Below, one piece after another: positions 31,221 to 40,976 of a stretch of 64,000 nt of DNA. This DNA is from Providencia vermicola (GTDB lineage Bacteria; Pseudomonadota; Gammaproteobacteria; Enterobacterales; Enterobacteriaceae). Numbering within the stretch: position 1 is the stretch's first letter; each line of letters begins with the position of its first letter. The DNA is taken from contig NZ_CP048796.1 of assembly GCF_010748935.1 (NCBI RefSeq), forward strand, positions 4,157,001 through 4,221,000. Reading direction: 5' to 3'. A program made the position numbers and the translations under genes. The notes under the pieces are model-generated. The model was given only the letters and a program-made list of their open reading frames with translations, was not told the DNA's origin and made no database searches.

Positions 31221-31802
31221 ATGAGTTATTATCAACATACTAGTGCAATCATTGATGAGGGAGCACAAATAGGATCTGGCTCTCGGGTATGGCATTTTGT
31301 CCATATATGTAGTGGAGCAAAAATTGGAGAAAATGTCTCATTAGGTCAAAATGTTTTTGTTGGTAATAAAGTTATTATTGGCAACAAATGCAAAATTCAA
31401 AATAATGTCTCAGTATACGATAATGTTATTCTTGAAGAAGGCGTGTTTTGTGGTCCAAGCATGGTGTTTACTAATGTCTACAACCCTCGCTCATTAATTG
31501 AACGTAAAGACCAATATAAAAATACGCTCGTAAAAAAAGGGGCAACTTTAGGTGCTAACTGTACAATAGTTTGTGGCGTGACTATTGGGGAATTTGCTTT
31601 TATTGGCGCAGGAGCAGTAGTTAATAAAGATGTTCCTAATTATGCTTTAATGGTAGGCGTACCTGCTAAGCAAATAGGTTGGATGAGCGAATTTGGTGAA
31701 CAGCTAGATATACCATTAAATGGTAATGCCGAATCTATTTGTCCACATACTGGTGATAAGTATGTGCTAACAGGTAATCGCCTTCAAAAAATAAAAGCTT
31801 AA
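31221..31802 (+). CDS. wbpD: UDP-2-acetamido-3-amino-glucuronate N-acetyltransferase (WbpD type)
   Basis: Left-handed beta-helix acetyltransferase (hexapeptide repeats from about 12 to 160, with I/V-G-x4 periodicity) using acetyl-CoA to acetylate the 3-amino group, giving UDP-GlcNAc3NAcA. 193 residues from ATG 31221, which reproduces the WbpD N-terminus (MSYYQHT). An ATG at 31206 is also in frame, three bases after the wbpB stop, and would add five residues. Blocks [16 protein letters not shown] and [18 protein letters not shown] are close to Pseudomonas WbpD. Confidence 0.93.
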   Translation: MSYYQHTSAIIDEGAQIGSGSRVWHFVHICSGAKIGENVSLGQNVFVGNKVIIGNKCKIQNNVSVYDNVILEEGVFCGPSMVFTNVYNPRSLIERKDQYKNTLVKKGATLGANCTIVCGVTIGEFAFIGAGAVVNKDVPNYALMVGVPAKQIGWMSEFGEQLDIPLNGNAESICPHTGDKYVLTGNRLQKIKA

Positions 31803-31823
31803 AAATTAATAACGAGAAAAATT

Positions 31824-32903
31824 ATGCAATTTATCGACCTAATTACACAACAAGCACGTATAAAAGATAAAATTAATAAAGGTATTCAAAATGTTTTAAC
31901 TCATGGGCAATACATCTTAGGCCCTGAAGTTAATGAGTTAGAAGAAAAATTAGCTATCTATACAGGTTCTAAATACTGTATTAGTGTTGCAAATGGTACA
32001 GACGCATTACAAATAGCTTTAATGGCCTTCAATATTAAACCAGGAGATGAGGTGATTACCCCTGGCTTTACTTATATTGCTACAGCTGAAACTGTTGCGC
32101 TATTAGGTGCAAAACCTGTTTATGTAGACATAAACCCAAAAACTTATAATTTGGATCCGACAAAACTTGAAGCTGCAATAACACCGAGAACAAAAGCCAT
32201 CATACCTGTATCATTATATGGGCAATGTGCTGACTTTGATACAATAAACGCAATTGCTGCCAAGTATAAAATTCCTGTCATTGAAGATGCAGCCCAAAGC
32301 TTTGGAGCTTCATATAAAGGCAAAAAATCCTGCAACTTAAGTACAATTGCTTGTACTAGTTTTTTTCCAAGTAAGCCCTTAGGTTGTTATGGTGATGGTG
32401 GAGCTATTTTTACAAACGATGACCAACTAGCATTAATCATGAGACAAATTGCCCGTCATGGTCAAGATAAACGTTATCATCATATCAGAGTTGGTATCAA
32501 TAGCCGTTTAGATACATTGCAAGCCGCTATTTTACTATCTAAACTAGAAATTTTTACGGAAGAAATTGAATTACGAAATAAAGTTGCACAAATGTATACT
32601 TTATTGCTGAATGATATAGGAATAATAACGACTCCTTATATTGAAGAGCATAATATCAGTGCATGGGCACAATATACTATTCGGGTCAAAGATCGAAATT
32701 TGATTCAAGAAAAATTAAAATCTCTAGGAATCCCTACTGCTGTACACTATCCTACTCCATTAAATAAACAACCAGCTGTTGCTGATCAAAATGTATTATT
32801 ACCAATAGGGGATGAAATAGCAAAAGAAGTGATGAGCTTACCAATGCATCCTTATATGACTGAGGAAAATATAAAAAAAGTAGTATCGTCACTGAAAAAT
32901 TAA
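31824..32903 (+). CDS. wbpE: UDP-3-oxo-GlcNAcA 3-aminotransferase (WbpE type)
   Basis: PLP-dependent aminotransferase of the DegT/DnrJ/EryC1 family, 359 residues. The PLP lysine is Lys184 in FFPSKPLGCYGDGGA; ANGTDAL (56-62) binds the cofactor phosphate; EDAAQSFGA (154-162) has the Asp that contacts the pyridine nitrogen. It transfers the amino group from glutamate to C3 of the sugar made by WbpB, and the 2-oxoglutarate formed recycles WbpB. It sits 21 bp after wbpD and 7 bp before wzx. Confidence 0.94.
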   Translation: MQFIDLITQQARIKDKINKGIQNVLTHGQYILGPEVNELEEKLAIYTGSKYCISVANGTDALQIALMAFNIKPGDEVITPGFTYIATAETVALLGAKPVYVDINPKTYNLDPTKLEAAITPRTKAIIPVSLYGQCADFDTINAIAAKYKIPVIEDAAQSFGASYKGKKSCNLSTIACTSFFPSKPLGCYGDGGAIFTNDDQLALIMRQIARHGQDKRYHHIRVGINSRLDTLQAAILLSKLEIFTEEIELRNKVAQMYTLLLNDIGIITTPYIEEHNISAWAQYTIRVKDRNLIQEKLKSLGIPTAVHYPTPLNKQPAVADQNVLLPIGDEIAKEVMSLPMHPYMTEENIKKVVSSLKN

Positions 32904-32910
32904 ATTTAAA

Positions 32911-34176
32911 ATGGCATTATTCAATAAAGCAAAACTTCTTAAGAATCCATTTTTACGCCGTGTCAGCCTATTAGTAGGAGGCACGGCTATTGGACAATTT
33001 ATTAGCGTAATATCTTTACCTATATTAACTCGACTATATTCCCCAGAAGCTTTTTCTAATCTCGCTATATATGTATCTATATTGTCATTACTTACGGCAA
33101 TCTCCTGTATGAGGTTAGAAATTGCAATTCCACTACCTAAATCAAATAAAATAGCAGCTGCTCTTTGCACTCTTTCTATTATAAGTACAATTTCATTTAG
33201 TATATTAATAACTCTAGTAATCCTATATTTACCAGATTTATTTATTATATTAACTGATAATAAAATTAAAAATTTTATTTGGTTAATTCCTTTGGGTGTA
33301 TTAGCGGTTGGTATATATAATGCACTACAATACTGGAGTACTAGAAATAAAAAATTCAACTTAATTTCAAAAACAAGGATCACACAATCAATAGGTGGAA
33401 ATAGTATCAAATTAGGGTCCGGTTTTTTATTTAATGGTTCTATCACAGGACTAATTCTAGGTCAGTTTTTATCACAAAGCGTTGGTTTTATTAGTTTAGG
33501 CTTATCCTTAATAAAAAATGACTGGAATATATTTAAAAAACTTAAATTTAATCACTTAAAAATAGCATTAAAGCGTTATGATAAATTCCCTAAATATTCA
33601 ATTTTAGAGGCTTTTGCTAATATAGGAAGTATACAAATTCCTATACTAATAATAGCATCTTATTACATAACCTCCGAAACTGGTTATTTAATGATTGCAA
33701 TGCAAATACTTGCCATACCCATGACACTGATTGGAAGTGCGGTCTCACAAGTATATCTTGCTGATGCATCTCAATATTTTCACCAAGGAAAACTAAAACA
33801 ATTTACACGACGTACCATAATTAATTTATCCAAGCTAGCATTTTTTCCATTACTACTCACCGCAATAATTTCTCCGTTTGCAATACCCTATATCCTAGGA
33901 GATGAATGGCAACGTACAGGAATTTTAATTAGCTGGATGGTTCCCTGGTTTTTCATGCAATTTATTACATCTCCAATATCTATGTCATTACATATAACAG
34001 GAAACCAGAAAATAGCTTTATTTTTACAAGTTTTTGGTTTAGCAATTAGAGTTGGTTTAGTATCATTTGCTTTAAAATTTCATAGTTCATATATAGGAGA
34101 ATATTATGCGTTATCTGGTTTTATTTTCTATTTAATATATCAGTTCACTATTCTATCTATAATTAACAAAAAATAA
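32911..34176 (+). CDS. wzx: O-unit flippase Wzx
   Basis: Integral membrane protein of 421 residues with about 12 hydrophobic segments, of the polysaccharide (RfbX/MATE-like) transporter family. Family features include the N-terminal amphipathic LRRVSLLVGGTAIGQ stretch and PILTRLYSPEAFSN near residue 40. It should flip undecaprenyl-diphosphate-linked oligosaccharide to the periplasmic face. Strongly A+T-rich and typical of acquired, serotype-specific genes. Follows wbpE by 7 bp. Confidence 0.88.
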   Translation: MALFNKAKLLKNPFLRRVSLLVGGTAIGQFISVISLPILTRLYSPEAFSNLAIYVSILSLLTAISCMRLEIAIPLPKSNKIAAALCTLSIISTISFSILITLVILYLPDLFIILTDNKIKNFIWLIPLGVLAVGIYNALQYWSTRNKKFNLISKTRITQSIGGNSIKLGSGFLFNGSITGLILGQFLSQSVGFISLGLSLIKNDWNIFKKLKFNHLKIALKRYDKFPKYSILEAFANIGSIQIPILIIASYYITSETGYLMIAMQILAIPMTLIGSAVSQVYLADASQYFHQGKLKQFTRRTIINLSKLAFFPLLLTAIISPFAIPYILGDEWQRTGILISWMVPWFFMQFITSPISMSLHITGNQKIALFLQVFGLAIRVGLVSFALKFHSSYIGEYYALSGFIFYLIYQFTILSIINKK

Positions 34177-34208
34177 TCTTTTTAATTAAAAAATTAAAAA
34201 CATAAATC

Positions 34209-35558
34209 ATGTATATAATAATTTCAATATTTGTACTTATAATTTCTAGTTTTTTGTTTAAACGTGCTGCTGGAACCCTCAGCATATTTAAGCCTAATTT
34301 AATAAGTTATATTTTCTATTATAATATAATTATAGAGGTTTTCTTAGCATCTATACTCGTAATTTTATATTTTGATAATCACTACATTATAAATAGAGTG
34401 GGTGCTGATGTACGATTTAATGCTTGGCTATCAGTCATGTACATGATGATAGCATTTCCAATAGGAATGTTGCTCTCTAAATCGATTTTTTTAAAGAAAA
34501 AATCGATGAAATCCTTTTTAGAGCAATATGTATCTTCTCCTATTCTTATTACAGGATCATCAGGTAATGCCTTAAAGTATTCAATATGGTGTTTTACTAT
34601 TATTTCAACTTTATCTTGTCTTTATACATTCTTACAAATTGGATATTATCCTTTTTTAAAAGCTATCACTAGTAGCTCATCTGAATTAGCTTCTATTCGT
34701 ATATCTGTATCACGAAATTTTTCTGGAGATGTATATATCCGAAATTTCTTTGCATTAATAATGATGCCTATACTTTCTTATGTTTGGCTTTTTTATTATA
34801 TCGCGAACAAAAAAACATTAGATCTTTTAATGACCCTTTTTACTGTCTTTCTTTCAGTCTCAATTTTATATTATAATTTTTCAAAAAGTCCATTACTTTG
34901 GTATATATTGAGTTTTATTTTTGTTTATTATTATGGATTAGGTAAATTTAAAATTTTGCATTTAATTATACTAATTACAATAGTTATAATTAGTATAATA
35001 ATAATGTATTCTATTGGTGGCGTATCTTCAGATCATATTTTAAATTATAATACAGGTCCTATTGGGCGAGTAATTCTAAGTCAAGCAGCAGGTCTTTATA
35101 TCATGTTTGACATATTCCCCAACCCACATGATTTTATTGGTTTCTCATCTATATCACAGTTTTTATCTGATTTATTTGATTATGAATATGTTGATCGAGC
35201 AGCACGTATAGCTATGACCTCATTTAATCCAAGAGGAGTTGAAGATGGCACCGCTGGGGTGATGAATTCTATATTTATAGCTGAAGCATGGGCTAATTTT
35301 GGTATTCTAGGTGTTTTATTATCTCCTCTCTGGGTTGGTTTTATTATACAAACTCTTTATATATTTTTTTTAAAACGCCCTAAGAATCCCCTATACTTGG
35401 CATTTTTTGTTAGTTTTTCATTTGGAGGTTCTATAACTGGCGGTTTTAATGATTATATCTATAATCCTGGGCTTTTGATGATGATTATTCTGTTTCTTCT
35501 GATAATAAGCTTAGCTGCTGTTTTTAAAAAATACTCTCGTTTTACATCGACCAGATAA
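34209..35558 (+). CDS. wzy: O-antigen/capsule polymerase Wzy
   Basis: Membrane protein of 449 residues with about 11-12 hydrophobic segments and a large periplasmic loop (about 265-365, including PHDFIGFSSISQF and NPRGVEDGTAG). This topology and its place next to wzx mark it as Wzy, which joins flipped repeat units into polymer. Sequence similarity across Wzy proteins is low, so assignment rests on topology and context. One of the most A+T-rich genes in the window. Confidence 0.83.
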   Translation: MYIIISIFVLIISSFLFKRAAGTLSIFKPNLISYIFYYNIIIEVFLASILVILYFDNHYIINRVGADVRFNAWLSVMYMMIAFPIGMLLSKSIFLKKKSMKSFLEQYVSSPILITGSSGNALKYSIWCFTIISTLSCLYTFLQIGYYPFLKAITSSSSELASIRISVSRNFSGDVYIRNFFALIMMPILSYVWLFYYIANKKTLDLLMTLFTVFLSVSILYYNFSKSPLLWYILSFIFVYYYGLGKFKILHLIILITIVIISIIIMYSIGGVSSDHILNYNTGPIGRVILSQAAGLYIMFDIFPNPHDFIGFSSISQFLSDLFDYEYVDRAARIAMTSFNPRGVEDGTAGVMNSIFIAEAWANFGILGVLLSPLWVGFIIQTLYIFFLKRPKNPLYLAFFVSFSFGGSITGGFNDYIYNPGLLMMIILFLLIISLAAVFKKYSRFTSTR

Positions 35559-35566
35559 TAATCTAT

Positions 35567-36661
35567 ATGAATATAATTTTTCACACACCTTTGCCTTTAA
35601 ATACAAAAGCAACATCAGCAAGTGGCATTCGTCCATTAAAAATGTTATCAGCCTTTCAAGAACTTGGTTACCATGTTGACCTAATAACAGGCTATTCAAA
35701 TGAGCGAAGAAAGTGCATTAAACAAATAAAGAAAAACATTAGAAATGGCAAGAAATATGATTTTGTTTATTCCGAATCATCAACAATGCCAACTATATTA
35801 ACTGATACTCATCATTTACCGCTACATCCTTTAACAGATTATTTTTTCTTCAAATTTTGTAATAAAAATAATATTCCTATAGGCTTATTCTATCGCGATA
35901 TTTATTGGTTGTTTGATAGTTATGGTAAAAATCTTAGCCCTCTTAAGCGATTTATTGCTAAAACTTCCTACAAATTTGATCTCTGGGTTTACAAAAAAAC
36001 ATTAAAAACACTTTATCTTCCATCTACTGAGATGGGGAAATATATTCCTACAGTTCCAACTGAAATTTTCAAAACACTTCCACCAGGTCATTCTACCTCC
36101 AATATTAATTACTCTTCAAAGACTACACTTACAAACGGAAATTTAAGATTATTTTATGTTGGTGGTTTCTCTGATCATTACAAAATGCATAAATTGTTTG
36201 ATGCTATCCAACAACTACCCAAGGTTGAATTAACAATTTGTACACGTGAGATAGAATGGCTTTCAGCAAAACGAGAATATCCCTATATTCCAGAAAATAT
36301 AAAAATTGTTCACTTATCTGGAGAGGAAATGGAAAAAAAACTCAGTGCAAGTGATATAACAATGTTATTTGTAGAACCACATGAGTATTGGACTTTTGCA
36401 TCTCCAGTGAAATTATATGAATACTTAGGATATCAAAAGCCTATTATATCCAGTAAAGGAACTTTAGCTGGAAGCTTTATTAAAAATAATAATATAGGTT
36501 GGGTCATTCCATATGATACAAATATATTAATTAATTTATTAACTAATATTATTAATGATCCTAGCCAATTAGATAGCATACATGAAAATTTAAAAAAACT
36601 AGCACCTAATCACTCTTGGCAATCAAGAGCTAAACAAGTATGTAAGGATCTAACCCAGTGA
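35567..36661 (+). CDS. GT-B fold glycosyltransferase 1 of the polysaccharide locus
   Basis: Cytoplasmic glycosyltransferase of 364 residues with a GT4-like layout: N-terminal domain beginning MNIIFHTPLPLNTKATSASGI, C-terminal nucleotide-sugar domain from about 205 (LRLFYVGGFSDHYK), and an SPVKLYEYLGYQKPIISS motif (about 275-293), the place of the usual E-x7-E. Starts 8 bp after wzy and overlaps the next transferase by 4 bp. Donor and acceptor cannot be told from sequence. Confidence 0.8.
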   Translation: MNIIFHTPLPLNTKATSASGIRPLKMLSAFQELGYHVDLITGYSNERRKCIKQIKKNIRNGKKYDFVYSESSTMPTILTDTHHLPLHPLTDYFFFKFCNKNNIPIGLFYRDIYWLFDSYGKNLSPLKRFIAKTSYKFDLWVYKKTLKTLYLPSTEMGKYIPTVPTEIFKTLPPGHSTSNINYSSKTTLTNGNLRLFYVGGFSDHYKMHKLFDAIQQLPKVELTICTREIEWLSAKREYPYIPENIKIVHLSGEEMEKKLSASDITMLFVEPHEYWTFASPVKLYEYLGYQKPIISSKGTLAGSFIKNNNIGWVIPYDTNILINLLTNIINDPSQLDSIHENLKKLAPNHSWQSRAKQVCKDLTQ

Positions 36662-37761
36662 AAATTGTTCTTCTTTCTGCAGCTTCATCTATACATACGG
36701 TTCGATGGGCAAATGGCTTAGATTCAATCGGCCATGAGGTTCATGTAATTAGCCAGCACCCGGCTATAGATTCTTTTAATCCTACCGTTAAAGTACACCT
36801 TTTACCTTATCGTGGAGCGCTTGGCTATTTTACATCAGTTCTTTCTGTTAGAGCGTTACTAAACAAAATTAATCCTCATATTGTCAACGCTCATTATGCA
36901 AGTGGCTATGCGACTACAGCAAGATTAGCTGGCTACCATCCTTGGTTACTATCTGTTTGGGGAAGTGATATATATGATTTCCCTAATAAAACTTATATTC
37001 ATAAATGGCTAGTCCAAAAAAACTTGCGTGCGGCTGATCATGTTGCTTCAACTAGTTATTGTATGGCTGATGAAACCCGTAAACTAGTACCTGAACTAAA
37101 TGATATATCTATCACACCCTTTGGTGTTAATTTAAATGATTACTCTAATTTACCGCCTTTATCATCAAAACAAGAAGGGAAATTAGTTATAGGAACAGTC
37201 AAAACCATGAAACCTAAATATGGTATTGATACTCTTATAGAGGCTTATAGTATTTTAACGAAACGCTTTCAAAATAATCCTGAACTGATTCTTCCTCGGC
37301 TAGAATTAAGATTAGTTGGTGGTGGTGAGCAAACAAAACAATTACAATTATTAGCAGCTAACCTAGGTATCTCAGATAGCGTTAAATTTATTGGGCAAGT
37401 GCCTCACTCTTGTGTTCCTCAAGAATTAGCGAAACTAGATATATACGTAGCGTTGAGTCGATTAGATAGTGAAAGTTTTGGTGTTGCTATTGTAGAAGCA
37501 AGCGCATCAGCACGCCCAGTGATAGTTTCTGATGCAGGAGGTCTACCTGAAGTTACTGTTAATGGTGAAACTGGTATCATAGTACCTCGGGACGATCCTG
37601 AAGCGGCGGCGGATGCTCTTGAGAAATTAATATTAAATCCAGAGCTACGTCATAGTATGGGAATCAATGGGCGCTTACACGTATCTAAATATTATTCTTG
37701 GGATCAGTGTATTAGTACGATGCTTGATACTTATAAAAAAACAATACAAAATTATAAATAA
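36658..37761 (+). CDS. GT4 glycosyltransferase 2 of the polysaccharide locus
   Basis: 367-residue GT-B transferase, family 4. C-terminal donor domain has the clear ESFGVAIVEASASARPVIVS motif (E-x7-E type, about 280-299) and GGLPEVTVNGETG. N-terminal acceptor domain carries SVWGSDIYDFP. The ATG overlaps the previous stop (GTGAAA/ATG overlap of 4 bp), so it is co-translated with transferase 1. Its sugar specificity is unknown. Confidence 0.86.
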   Translation: MKIVLLSAASSIHTVRWANGLDSIGHEVHVISQHPAIDSFNPTVKVHLLPYRGALGYFTSVLSVRALLNKINPHIVNAHYASGYATTARLAGYHPWLLSVWGSDIYDFPNKTYIHKWLVQKNLRAADHVASTSYCMADETRKLVPELNDISITPFGVNLNDYSNLPPLSSKQEGKLVIGTVKTMKPKYGIDTLIEAYSILTKRFQNNPELILPRLELRLVGGGEQTKQLQLLAANLGISDSVKFIGQVPHSCVPQELAKLDIYVALSRLDSESFGVAIVEASASARPVIVSDAGGLPEVTVNGETGIIVPRDDPEAAADALEKLILNPELRHSMGINGRLHVSKYYSWDQCISTMLDTYKKTIQNYK

Positions 37762-37972
37762 TGTATAATGATAAAACATTTTCCAAATTCAAATATTTTA
37801 TTATTTTTCTTAACGAAGCCTAAATTAAACGTTTGAATTAATAGTTCAGCGTAAAGAATGAAAGTTACAATATTATTCTAGTCAGTAAAATTAAAAATAT
37901 TTTATATTTTACTTAAAAGGCTTAATTTATAAAACATAAAAAATTAATAAATTTTCTATTAAAGGTAAGTTA

Positions 37973-39196
37973 ATGAGTAAGACTATTTGGATAGTTCATC
38001 AGTATGCATCTACGCCGGAAACAGGTATGGGAGGTAGACATTACTATCTGGGAAGTGAATTAGCTAAACAAGGCTATACTGTTTATCTTATAGCGTCAGC
38101 CTCAAATCATTTATTAAGACATCCCCCTGAGATAAATACATCATATCAAATTCAGACTATTTCTAATAACTTTCATTTTGTTTGGGTTAAAATGCCTTTA
38201 TATGATAATGCTCATAGTAAGCAACGAGCTATAAATTGGTTTTTATTCCCATTGCGTATACAAAAATTAGCTAAAGCTATCACTCAAAAACCTGATGCCA
38301 TTCTATCATCATCTCCCTCTCCTTTTGCATTTTGGGGAGCTCGTAGACTAGCAAATAAATATACTGCTCGTTTAATATTTGAAGTTAGAGATATCTGGCC
38401 ATTAACACTCACCGAAATAGGTGGATATTCTACTAGGAACCCCTTTATTCGACTGATGCAATGGACTGAAGATAAGGCTTATTATTATTCTTCTTCTGTG
38501 GTTTCAAATCTTCCTAATTCAATTGAACACATGGCTCAACATGGTATGGACAGAAAAAAATTCTCTTGGATTCCTAATGGATTTTCTTTAGATGAAGTGA
38601 ATAAAAAAACTCCTTTGAATTTAATAGCCTGTAATCAATTACCTAAAAATAAATTTATTGTTGGCTATACAGGCACTATTGGTATAGCTAATGCTTTAGA
38701 TAACCTCTTAGAAGCTGCATATAGATTACGAGACAATGCTGAAATATCTTTCGTTTTAGTTGGTGATGGTAAAGAAAAACAAACTTTACAAAGAAAAGCC
38801 CAAGAAATGAATCTAAATAATGTATTTTTCATAGACCCAATACCAAAGATTGAAATTCAATCTATGTTAAACTTATTTGATGTATGCTTTATTGGCTGGT
38901 TAGATGACCCCCTCTATAAGTTTGGGATTGGCGCAAATAAAATTCCGGAATACCTCTACTCAGGTAAACCAATTATACATGCATACTCCGGCTCCGATGA
39001 TCCAATAAAAGAAGCTAAAGCAGGTATTCAAGTACCTGCCAATAATCCACAGCAACTTGTTGAAGCTATATTAAAACTTTATAATATGACTTCACAAGAA
39101 AGGAATATTATGGGAGCTAATGGTCGAAAAGCAGCCTTAGAATTATATGAGTATTCTCAACTATCTAAGAAACTAGCTGACATTGCATTTCGTTAG
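37973..39196 (+). CDS. GT4 (WbuB-like) glycosyltransferase 3 of the polysaccharide locus
   Basis: 407-residue GT-B transferase resembling the WbuB group: IWIVHQYASTPETGMGGRHY (5-24) at the N-terminus, FEVRDIWPLTL (about 134-144), and GANKIPEYLYSGKPII (about 320-335). Such enzymes often transfer N-acetyl amino sugars; the specific donor is unknown. TAAAGGTAAGTT precedes the ATG. A 211 bp A+T-rich gap separates it from transferase 2, with no gene in it. Confidence 0.84.
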   Translation: MSKTIWIVHQYASTPETGMGGRHYYLGSELAKQGYTVYLIASASNHLLRHPPEINTSYQIQTISNNFHFVWVKMPLYDNAHSKQRAINWFLFPLRIQKLAKAITQKPDAILSSSPSPFAFWGARRLANKYTARLIFEVRDIWPLTLTEIGGYSTRNPFIRLMQWTEDKAYYYSSSVVSNLPNSIEHMAQHGMDRKKFSWIPNGFSLDEVNKKTPLNLIACNQLPKNKFIVGYTGTIGIANALDNLLEAAYRLRDNAEISFVLVGDGKEKQTLQRKAQEMNLNNVFFIDPIPKIEIQSMLNLFDVCFIGWLDDPLYKFGIGANKIPEYLYSGKPIIHAYSGSDDPIKEAKAGIQVPANNPQQLVEAILKLYNMTSQERNIMGANGRKAALELYEYSQLSKKLADIAFR

Positions 39197-39266
39197 TCTA
39201 TAAGCCTAATTATATTTTGACTACTACAGGTTTAACTATTCTCACACTACCTTTGGAATGTAAACC

Positions 39267-39295
39267 TTGGTCTAAAGATAATTTCTAATTAGAAT
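39267..39295 (+). promoter_or_regulatory. Possible internal promoter before wza
   Basis: TTGGTC, 17-base spacer, TAGAAT (39290-39295), in the 158 bp gap between the last transferase and wza. The -10 is good (5/6), the -35 weak (3/6). It would let the export genes be expressed apart from the serotype-specific part. Confidence 0.3.
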
Positions 39296-39354
39296 AAAAT
39301 CGTATAGTATTTAGTTTATACTTTTATAATTATAAACATATATAGGATAATTAT

Positions 39355-40509
39355 GTGACCAGTAAACGCTTATCTATTTCATTCTTAGCCTTCAGTATAT
39401 TACTCACTGGCTGTACCGTTACTCCCGGTGTCTATATGTCCACATCAGGCAAAAACGTCGTCGATACTGGCGATCGTGATATTTCTAAATTTGTGGATAT
39501 CTACCCGATCTCACCAAAACTATTAGATGAGATGTATACCCCACAGGTTATTGCAAAACCTAACCCAACCTTAGAGAAGCAGCTTGCCACCTATGAATAC
39601 CGTGTTGGTGTAGGTGATGTATTAACCATTACTGTCTGGGATCACCCTGAGCTCACCATCCCCGCCGGTTCTTACCGTAGCGCTGCGGACTCCGGTAACT
39701 GGGTACATTCAGACGGCACTATCTACTATCCGTATATTGGTAAAGTGAAAGTCATTGGTAAAACCGTCACTGAAATCCGTAATTTAGTGAGTAACCGCCT
39801 TGCAACTTATATTGAATCTCCGCAAGTGGATGTCAGTATCGCCGCCTTCCGCTCACAAAAAATGTATGTATCTGGCGAAGTTTCTAAACCAGGCACATTA
39901 CCAATTACCAACGTACCATTAACGGTTTTAGAAGCCTTTAATAATGCCGGTGGTCTAACTGAAAAGGCCGATTGGGACAATGTCGTACTAACCCGTAATG
40001 GCAAAGAAATTAAAATCTCACTGCAAGCATTAGTTCAGTATGGCGACCTAACCCAGAACCATCTGATGCTACCGGGTGATGTGTTATACGTACCACGTAA
40101 CGATGGGCAAAAAGTGTTTGTGATGGGGGAAGTCGGTCAGCCAAATACCCTAACCATTGACCGTGCCGGTATGAGTATCACCGAAGCTCTCAGTAAAGCA
40201 GGCGGTACAGATCAAACTACCGCTAATGCAACGGGTGTATTTGTTATCCGTCCAATTAAAAACCAAACCTCCGGTGATAAAGAATTAGACGCCCTACTGC
40301 CGAAGAAAATGGCAGCGGTTTATCAGTTAGATCTCTCTGATGCCACCTCCATGGTGATGGGAACAGAATTTAAGTTACAACCTTATGACCTGGTTTATGT
40401 CACTGCTGCCCCAGTGGTACGTTGGAACCGTCTAATCACTCAATTGTTACCAACCATCGCAACTTATAATCAATTAACCGAAGGGACTAAACGTATTCAC
40501 GACTGGTAA
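39355..40509 (+). CDS. wza: Polysaccharide export outer-membrane lipoprotein Wza
   Basis: Octameric outer-membrane translocon for capsule. 384 residues; lipoprotein signal with LTGC at 17-20 (acylated Cys20). Poly-export domain ([19 protein letters not shown], about 82-100), SLBB domains ([26 protein letters not shown]) and a C-terminal amphipathic helix ([18 protein letters not shown]), which forms the pore in E. coli Wza. The start is GTG 39355; an ATG overlapping it at 39353 is followed at once by TGA. Higher G+C than the genes before it. Confidence 0.95.
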   Translation: MTSKRLSISFLAFSILLTGCTVTPGVYMSTSGKNVVDTGDRDISKFVDIYPISPKLLDEMYTPQVIAKPNPTLEKQLATYEYRVGVGDVLTITVWDHPELTIPAGSYRSAADSGNWVHSDGTIYYPYIGKVKVIGKTVTEIRNLVSNRLATYIESPQVDVSIAAFRSQKMYVSGEVSKPGTLPITNVPLTVLEAFNNAGGLTEKADWDNVVLTRNGKEIKISLQALVQYGDLTQNHLMLPGDVLYVPRNDGQKVFVMGEVGQPNTLTIDRAGMSITEALSKAGGTDQTTANATGVFVIRPIKNQTSGDKELDALLPKKMAAVYQLDLSDATSMVMGTEFKLQPYDLVYVTAAPVVRWNRLITQLLPTIATYNQLTEGTKRIHDW

Positions 40510-40514
40510 TCCGT

Positions 40515-40943
40515 ATGTTTAACAATATTCTTGTTGTTTGTATGGGAAATATATGCCGCTCCCCCACTGGGGAGCGTTTATTACAAGCTCATTTTCCCAA
40601 TAAAAAGATCCATTCCGCAGGCATTATCGCCAAAGAGGATCGCCCCGCGTATGATAGCGCTGTCCGTATTGCACAGAACCACAATCTCTCTTTAGATAAT
40701 CACCAATCACGTCGTTTAACCAGTGAGTTATGTAAAGAAGCAGACTTAATCCTAGTGATGGAAAACGATCATATTGATAGAATCCATCAACAGTTCCCCG
40801 AAACACGTGGCAAAGTCATGTTGTTCGGCCAATGGCTAAATAAAACCGAGATCCCAGATCCGCATAAACGCAGTGATGAAATGTTTGAGCATGTTTATCA
40901 ACTGATGGAAAAAGCCGTTATACAGTGGCAAGGGAAAATTTAA
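40515..40943 (+). CDS. wzb: Low-molecular-weight protein-tyrosine phosphatase Wzb
   Basis: 142-residue cytoplasmic phosphatase that removes phosphate from the Tyr tail of Wzc, cycling capsule export. P-loop CMGNICRS at 9-16 with nucleophile Cys9 and Arg15, and the general acid Asp in IPDPHKR (about 115-121). Starts five bases after wza and 33 bp before wzc. Size and motifs fit E. coli Wzb. Confidence 0.96.
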   Translation: MFNNILVVCMGNICRSPTGERLLQAHFPNKKIHSAGIIAKEDRPAYDSAVRIAQNHNLSLDNHQSRRLTSELCKEADLILVMENDHIDRIHQQFPETRGKVMLFGQWLNKTEIPDPHKRSDEMFEHVYQLMEKAVIQWQGKI

Positions 40944-40976
40944 TTTTACTATTTGAAGGCTTAACGTTAATTGATT

